From Saccoglossus kowalevskii (taxonomy: Eukaryota > Hemichordata > Enteropneusta > Harrimaniidae), in assembly GCF_000003605.2 (NCBI RefSeq), contig NW_003151761.1, forward strand, positions 144,564-182,517: a stretch of 37,954 nucleotides of DNA. Direction: 5' to 3'. This document shows, piece by piece, positions 30,496 through 37,954 of this stretch. Numbering within the stretch: position 1 is the first letter of the stretch; each line of letters opens with the position of its first letter. The notes below the pieces were generated by a model. The model made no database searches and was not told the DNA's origin. It saw nothing but the letters and a program-made list of their open reading frames with translations. The translations under genes and the position numbers were made by a program.

Positions 30496-33400
30496 TAACA
30501 TGTTTATCAAAAGCAAACGTAGAATGCACATGTTACATCTATTGTTCTCAATAGATTATTATTCTATGGGAGATATTCGCTTTGCCTTATCATTCATAAA
30601 ACTCATGGTCAAACAAAGCCATGTGCGTCGGATTTAGTAATGAATATTCATTTGAAACGTACGATTATTGTTGTAAGCAATACACGCTTCATTTTAACTA
30701 AAATAGACAACAATTGAGCAAGAGAAGTGAACTTTACTCAGGTATGTTGACTGACGCGATTTTATAACTATATAGTTCAAACCTCAAATACAAATAGTAT
30801 GCACAGTATGTTATGATATGAAATTCCACTTGATTGCTTGATGTGTTGCAGGCTAATATGATAACAGTAATAACACAATAGAAGAAGTTAAATTTTAAAA
30901 ACCTGATTTATATAATTTAAATTTAAAATGAACAGTGAAATTAAACATTTAAATACTGGCGTTCCAAACCTCGTATATTTTTAGGATGAATTGCCATTGA
31001 CAAAATTAACAATCAATTACATTTCGGCGTAGATACATGACAATGTCAATAACGAAAATGATTTCTTCTGTGTCTCTCAATGAATTACGAGCGAAATTTC
31101 ATGTTATAAGTTTCCAGGAGGGGGGTCGCTCTTGATACAGACCAATCAATTAAATTTTGGTATAGATTCAAATTGGTTGCCATGGAAACGAACATTTCGT
31201 AAATTATTTTTTATAATTTACCTTTATAATTTTATGAGGCAATTACAAAAATATGAGACAATTATTTTTGAATCTCATTCAAGTCTATGTCTTTGTATTC
31301 AAAAAGGAATTAGAAGCAAATTATGTGAGTGCGGTAAATCTATACGACAGGGTAGAAGTATTAGTTAGGATATGTTATTTGCATATATAGCTGACGTCTG
31401 CGCGCTCTCGGGTCCAAAGTGCCTCCTAGAAACTTATTTAATTGATATGATTAGCCCATAGTAAAAATGTATAAAATGCCAAAATTGTATTGTTAAATCG
31501 AACAATTCGGCTCACAACACCCACCTATGTTAAAATGAATATATCATTTACTTGACATAACTTTACATATATATCTGAATACATGCATATTCAGTTGCCT
31601 AGCCCCTAATATAGATTGCGCATTTGGTATAAGACGTGGACAAATCACCTATATGAAGCAGGTTGGCGCAGGTTGAAGCCTTCAACTTCCTGCGTATTAT
31701 ACTCACTTCCCACCATGGTAGGAATATAGTGTGTTTTCGCTATAGGAGTGCCTCCTAGTTAATTATATAACTGATAATATTAACCAACAAAAATACTTAA
31801 ATACAGGGCCCCAATCCTATTGCGGGTGGAAGATTCAAAACGGAAATACCAAATGGCTTTGTAACATGAGACTTTTATATCCTAAGGTAATATGACCACA
31901 TTGGCCTTGACGACATTTTGATCACTTGTCAGCTCATCTATTTGTCTGCGAGAGCTATTTTTTGACGTTCAGTGACATTTACGATTACAGCTTTCATGCA
32001 TTAATTCACACAAGGTTAATTTGTGGTGACATCCATCGCAACACAGGTGCATCGCTTGAACATACACGCGATTAATATGCTCCACTTGAAAGCATTTTTG
32101 TAATTCCGCGATTATTTCGCGTAAACATGTGTAATGGATATAGTAACACAATCTGTCGGTTATTTTGAGTTGTATCAAGATGCACTTTCACTACATGTGT
32201 GAAACTTACATACGAAGAAACGTGAGTTTTCTTTGTGATATATTTGGAATGCGCGACAAATACCAAATTCATTTTTTAATTGAGTTAGTATTCATTGAAT
32301 TGAAGATGCACATTATTTTCTGTCGACGAGATCGGAGTCACTTTCACTTTTCTGACTCGGAAACAAAGGAGAGAACAACTCAGGCTTGTAGTCCGAAGAA
32401 TACGTCAGTTGCGACATGAACTCTTTTACGTCCATGAAGGATAGGAAGAGTGCACGGGACTGGGGTCGATAGCTTTACGCCCCCCTCCGAAAGAACACCA
32501 TTCTCCCAAATACGAATGCGAAAAAATGTAAATACACTTGTGTATACTCAAATTTCGCATTATCAAGTCATGGCTCTGAGTATTGTTAATTGGTCTGCCA
32601 TTCAATTTGGGCGCCTACTTTAACTAATTTATTCATTGAAACTCCTATCCAACTGCTACCGTATGATAGATTTCCGTATCTCCGTCGAAGAGCGAGTTAC
32701 CAGCTTGGCATGTAATGTAACAGCTGAATGTATACGAAAATCTTCATAGTACAAACATATTTTCCGTTACGAAACCGTGAAGCACATACGAATTTGATAT
32801 TTTATTGATAGTGAGCAAACTATACGTAAACGGAACAACTGCACTCTCCATTTTGTTGTCGCCCAATGAAACATCCTTGACACAAGAGTGGATCACTGTG
32901 GAGTAAAGTGGGATATAGGTAACTAAACTAATGTCTATCACATAATTGACTGTAGGCATCCCCGACTAAAGGACTTTTCGACCCACGCCTGTGAGATGCA
33001 CCTAATTAGGTATGCAATTACTCATTCAATGTTAGCTCATTTTGTTTTTTAAATAATCGAGTCATAATTCTTTCTTCTGAATGCTTGTCATGATTGTTCC
33101 ATGCTATGAAACGAATAACTGCAAAGACATGCTTGATTGTACTTCGTAATTGTAACATCTGTCACCGCATCGCCGTTCGTTACACCGTATTTGTAAGCTT
33201 CAATAATTTCTACCATTTTGCATGATTTTGACTTCTGGTATATGGGTACGAGTCATGTATACAAATAATTAATTAAATTATAACGAGGATACAGAACGTC
33301 GCAGCAATCTTTTAAAATAATGTTGTATATATGCAAAAAAATATGGAGGTGATAATATATTAATACCGAGACTTGGATAAAGTAGTCATGTAGGGAATAT

Positions 33401-36400
33401 TACATTTTGAAATTATTTGCGAATATCAATGACCACGATAAATGGCAGCAATGTTTTAGTATAGAGAAAATGTATGTTTCCAAGGTGATGAGATTCAATT
33501 ATATTATTATGAGCTCATATAAGTTTCAATTATGAAATTATGAACAGGTAAAGTATTTTATATAACATGGGAAATCACATTTAGAAATTCTTCTATTATT
33601 AAACTTAAAAGTAGAATATATCAAGGACAACCAAGACTACAATAATTGAAAAACACCTGTCAATATAATGTGCGCACAGTAAAGCAATGTAACAACTCGT
33701 GATTATTTATTTTAATTTAAATATATTTTTACTAATTGTAAGGATAACTAAATTTTAAGTGTTTGTGTTCTGACAATTTACTTCTTGTCACTCATCCGCT
33801 AATAAATTGTGTACAATGTAATAGTGTTTTTCCCCGGTGAACACTGAAATAAATATCCAATGTACTTTGACTCATTTGTAACAAAGTCGTATTTAGATGT
33901 ACGGTTACATATTACAGTGAAGCACTTTCTCTACCGTTTTATCCGATGAATATGTGTATGTCAACTGAGTGCAAATGTGTATCCATAGTTTCCTCGCTCA
34001 AGGGTTGTGAATTTAAATGAGCGTCGACGAGAACGTCTGAATCTCCCTTATTCAGATCATTCAATAATCTACATTAAGACAGATTACATAATATTAATTT
34101 GTTGTGGTGTGTGTACATTTTTATTTTATAATTGGCTTGTGTAATAAGGCAATTCGTTTGCCATATTCTATCAAATTTCGAACGATAGATAAATTCAATA
34201 TTTCTTGCAGAACTTATCAGCAGTTGGTCGCCTATGTACACGCTGCTTTATAAGTCAAAACCATTTAAGGGAAGACACAATTACGATGTCTACCACGTGG
34301 AGTACATTGTCTCTCTAATCGCCTAACTCGATTTTGTTTTGACATGTTTTCTACATTGCTACATAACTGTCTTCATCCCACTAATCGATTTCAGTGTCAC
34401 TTGACAATTTTATCTACGTACTACACGAAATCCTCTATTGAGATGTTGTGAATAAACAGGCCCTCTACACATCTATATATAGCATCCCCACATTTACTAA
34501 TTGTATATTTGGTGCAGTGATTCGCACGTGCGTGTCTTGGGCATCATGGAACGAGGACAAATTATTTCAGACGTAATGGGGGTAATGTCACGCATACCGG
34601 AAACCCGCAAATGGTTTCTTGAGGGATTTAGTTGTATCTTGCCCTAAAGAACATAATACCAAGACGTGTCCGTTTCAGACATTGCTTAAACATATATCAT
34701 ACACTGTATACCATGAGTGTAATACTAATAATATAAGCTAGTTTTCCAGTCGACACGAATATGTGAGACCAATAATAATCAACTTGTAAACGTAACGTCA
34801 TACATAGTGTGAGGAAAGACCGCTGAATTACAATTACTACACCGATTTGTTGGTTGAATGCCCGGATGCATGCGACAGGTACTGTAATGTGACCATGGTT
34901 ACCGACAATTATCTTGATCATTATTTTTGTTGTCGCTTAAATTAAAATAATGACGGTTGATGAGTGCCGTAATGGAAAGCTGTGCAGGGCTAAGAGTCAT
35001 TCTAAATTCGATGATATGCCATACCCGCACCTATAGCGATTAAGAATTATTTTCCAGACCATTAAACTAATTAGGTTTACTTTCTTGACAATTTCGTATT
35101 TTTACATTTCTTGAGTGAGTAAGACAGAAAATGTGCTGTACTTGTACGTTGATTTGTATTTGAAAAAACAGCGACATCTTGAATAAGGCTTGTAATTATT
35201 GACAATATTGCACGAGAAATAGCCTTTTTATCTTACTTGCATTACTGTCAATAGAAATTCCAATCTTCTATCCTTGGATATATAGTAGTATGTATATGTG
35301 TACACGTAGACACTTTCTTTTATCAAATGAAATATCTTCCAATCTTTGTAATCAGTATAAGTGGAAGTGAACATAGAGGGCGATTTGCTGCGTGTATAAT
35401 AATATATGGATCAACTAATACATTAATATCACTCGGAGCGGATAAATTATAAGGGCCGGTTCCGGTGCTTGCCTCATGAGGAAATTTTTTCTCCTGGTTT
35501 ACAGTCGTCACAAACATAGATATTTGCTTCACAAGTGATAATTTGCTTGAAAAGTGGCATATTGTGCGTTCAGACATTCTCTAGATAGTCTAGTTACCGA
35601 AAAGTAAAACGTGTCCATTGTCTGCATCGTGTCTGTGCACATTTGTGACGTGACTTCAGTCATGGAATTAGTCAAGTTAAAATGCCAACTGCATGTATTT
35701 GTTTTATTTTGATCATCTCAATTGGCCATGTGTCCGTTCCAGGGATGTTACATTAGATCAAAATTTGATTGGATATAATTATGTTCAAATTATTGCTCAA
35801 TTTACAACGTCTGTGTACCAGAAATTCCTCAAAGACGAATTTAAAAGGCATGATGTCTTCATTTGCAAATAACCATTTTTAGAACAAAATGAAACTTTTC
35901 CCAGAATACAAAGTCGTTAGATTCACCATTTTATTAACCCTAAATCTAATTCCAAATGTTTTAAAGGAATTGCGTAACAATAACTACTGAAAAATTCGGA
36001 AAATCTTCAAATAAATTTAAGAAAACTAAAATTTGTAACATAAACCCGGGTACACTGGTTGCTTTATACAACTCTTAGCATCCATATTTTGACATATGAT
36101 TAATTACATAACAGACCATGTTTATACTTCTGTCCTAACCGAGTACAGAACACGGAGTGCCCATGACACAGTAGAGTTTGTGGAGATCATGTTTAAATTT
36201 GCAGCGGACGAAATGTCTTCATCATCGACTAAACTAAACAATTTTAATTTTCATATCCGGGCAACGAGTACATTATTTGCTGTCTTGATATTCTCTCTGA
36301 AATACCTATTTAGTGTGTACATCTCGCTTTTTTTTCTTTCTGGTCTTGGCAAACAAAAAAACATCAGAGAACTGTATCTAACTTTATCAGCTATTCTAGT

Positions 36401-37954
36401 ATTACCGCCTCTGATAAATGTTTGTACTTCTTGTCCCCTTGATTAAATTTCTGTTTGAAAGACACGATAACGTATTTTGTTAGTATATTCTGGTTGCTAG
36501 TAATGTTAAATTGGATAAATTGTAATGCTCTAATATTGACATGACAAACGGTAAATTGATCAATGATTCCTCCAGTACGATATGTTACGATAATTAGAAT
36601 AGATGGCTTGTATTGTCACTGCAAAATAATATTGTGATGTTCTTGCCTGCATAGCACGAGTTTGCCGACTTTAAAGCTAGCATCTGTCAAGTAATGCTTT
36701 CCCATTTATTGATGGGAGACTGAGAGATGTACGATAGCCTACAGTGGTTCTATATAGTTAATATATCGGTATTGGAAAATATTGAGACCTCGTTGTTTAA
36801 AAACTATAGGACAGTATTATCGCCTGCGTCTTTGTGTATTACTGAGAACTTGGGAATACACTGTGCGAATTGTTGACCTCGGTAATGCCGGGTAGCATAG
36901 GCAATTCCGAGCTGGGCTTTTATCAATGATGTTATTATTGTAATGTATTTTATAATCCATCTGCTTGAATCATGTCACTGGCCTAGTTTATATTACCCCC
37001 GTTAATTGTCTATGATTAGTATATGATTTATTAGTTTATTAAATTAGTTTTATTGATTCGCAATTTTGCCTTTTTTTGACCTTCAGTGTTTCGTTTTAAA
37101 GACTCGTTCGTATTCCCGTTCGTAATGTATACATCTCCTGAAAGCATAGATACATGCAAATTGCAGTGCGTATGCCGCACTAATGTTTGTCAAAGAGATT
37201 AGCCGACAGCCAATTTCGCTATTTGCTCTGATGACTATTCACTTGCAGTCAAGTGAATGGCCTCTGAATTGCACAAGTGTGTAACGTTGTAGGCTACATG
37301 TTGGACTGCAGTTTTTTTTTTTATCAGCTATTTTTCAAACGGATTTGTTTTTGTTTTACGTAAGACGACATCAGTAAACAAGATCCCTTTGAATGTTTGG
37401 TTCAAATAAGATTTGTTTACTATCCCGAGTTATAATACATCAAGTAGTGACCACTTTGTTTTCTGACTCTACTGCAAACGTTGAGTACAGCCCTGAACAT
37501 GTTTGCAAAACGTATTGAGAATTGTATTGAGTAATTTGTCAGGCTTTCCTGCTCCCATAATTTTTTAAATATAGTTATTATTTCGACAATTTTAACCAAA
37601 ATGCATATTCATTGTATCTAGTGATGTCCTGGCATTACCTCCATTTTGATAGATGTGTATTTTATCATGACATACAATGGCATGATGTGGAATTGGACGT
37701 TACAATGGGACTATCCATGCTTGCAGCGACCAGGTAAAATATGTGGGCGTTTTATTTGGTAGAGAGTTTGTTTTGTTTGCATAAGTTTTGTCGATGATTC
37801 GTTGCCATGCATTAGGCTGCGTTTTTGTTATATTATTATTTATTTTAAGTAGCTAAATTAGGACAATGCGATTTTATTATGTTCGAGTATGTTATTACTG
37901 TTCACGTATATTTCAAGTTTCTGAATATAGTCGTCGGAAAGTGAAAGTTCTACA
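30496..37954. other. Upstream flank of the GPCR; no gene supported
   Basis: AT-rich. It holds an X-box-like site (31176), a 7+1+7 inverted repeat (31672-31686) and a unit related to the X-box cluster (33465-33500). The longest frame (36096-36446, 116 codons) is within chance length. Confidence 0.5.
31176..31189 (+). promoter_or_regulatory. RFX X-box-like site
   Basis: GTTGCCATGGAAAC matches the X-box consensus. It is about 0.9 kb upstream of the GPCR start. Confidence 0.4.

Noticed and set aside
36096..36446. 116-codon plus frame with a hydrophobic run
   Set aside because: A frame or two of this length is expected by chance in 38 kb of AT-rich DNA; no codon bias or strong splice sites.
37622..37732. 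Exon-like plus segment before CCAG|GTAAAA
   Set aside because: Two frames are equally open, so no reading can be preferred; acceptor weak.
1..37954. CRISPR array, rRNA, operon or phage structure
   Set aside because: No regularly spaced identical repeats, rRNA signatures or packed co-directional genes; the window is eukaryotic.

Overview
The window reads as AT-rich nuclear DNA (roughly one third G+C by eye) from an animal, most likely an aquatic bilaterian invertebrate. The reasons are one intact rhodopsin-class neuropeptide-type GPCR, small exons with consensus GT/AG borders, many short terminal-inverted-repeat elements, (AT)n microsatellites, and no bacterial-style gene packing. I cannot name the species.

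Minus strand, 1.4-13.5 kb. Short frames bounded by splice-like sites look coding, and several use clearly more G/C at third codon positions than the surrounding DNA. Read downwards: 12016-11900, 9426-9235 (uncertain), 9232-9072, 3955-3872, 3048-3019 and 1512-1376. From 9232 down the exon phases join without conflict. They predict the C-terminal part of a type I membrane protein: an EGF-like tail, a cysteine-patterned segment resembling VWDE-type/IPT-like E-set modules, a short linker, one transmembrane helix and a short basic tail. A signal-peptide-like exon (3230-3148) could instead start a 75-residue isoform. A 598-bp inverted-repeat element lies in the last intron. A cysteine-rich terminal exon of another minus-strand gene may lie at 13542-13475. 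A weaker plus-strand two-exon model lies at 4393-5690.

5.7-13.1 kb holds mobile or repeated DNA: a decayed hAT-like element, the first copy of a 133-bp TTAA-flanked MITE, a probable solo LTR, a cluster of four RFX X-box-like sites and a strong CTCF-like site. 13.5-28 kb is mostly noncoding. It holds microsatellites, a perfect 26-bp doublet, a SINE-like patch, a recent 610-bp tandem duplication, an old diverged tandem duplication near 24-25 kb and a mariner-like MITE.

28.4-30.4 kb holds the one confident gene, the intronless GPCR on the minus strand. It has a poly(A) signal about 100 nt past its stop. The second copy of the TTAA MITE, inverted relative to the first, lies just beyond, and a possible secretory-type exon lies further downstream. 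30.5-38 kb shows no gene I can support. The exon models rest on splice-site and codon-use reasoning by eye and need transcript or homology support; the GPCR and the repeats are seen directly.
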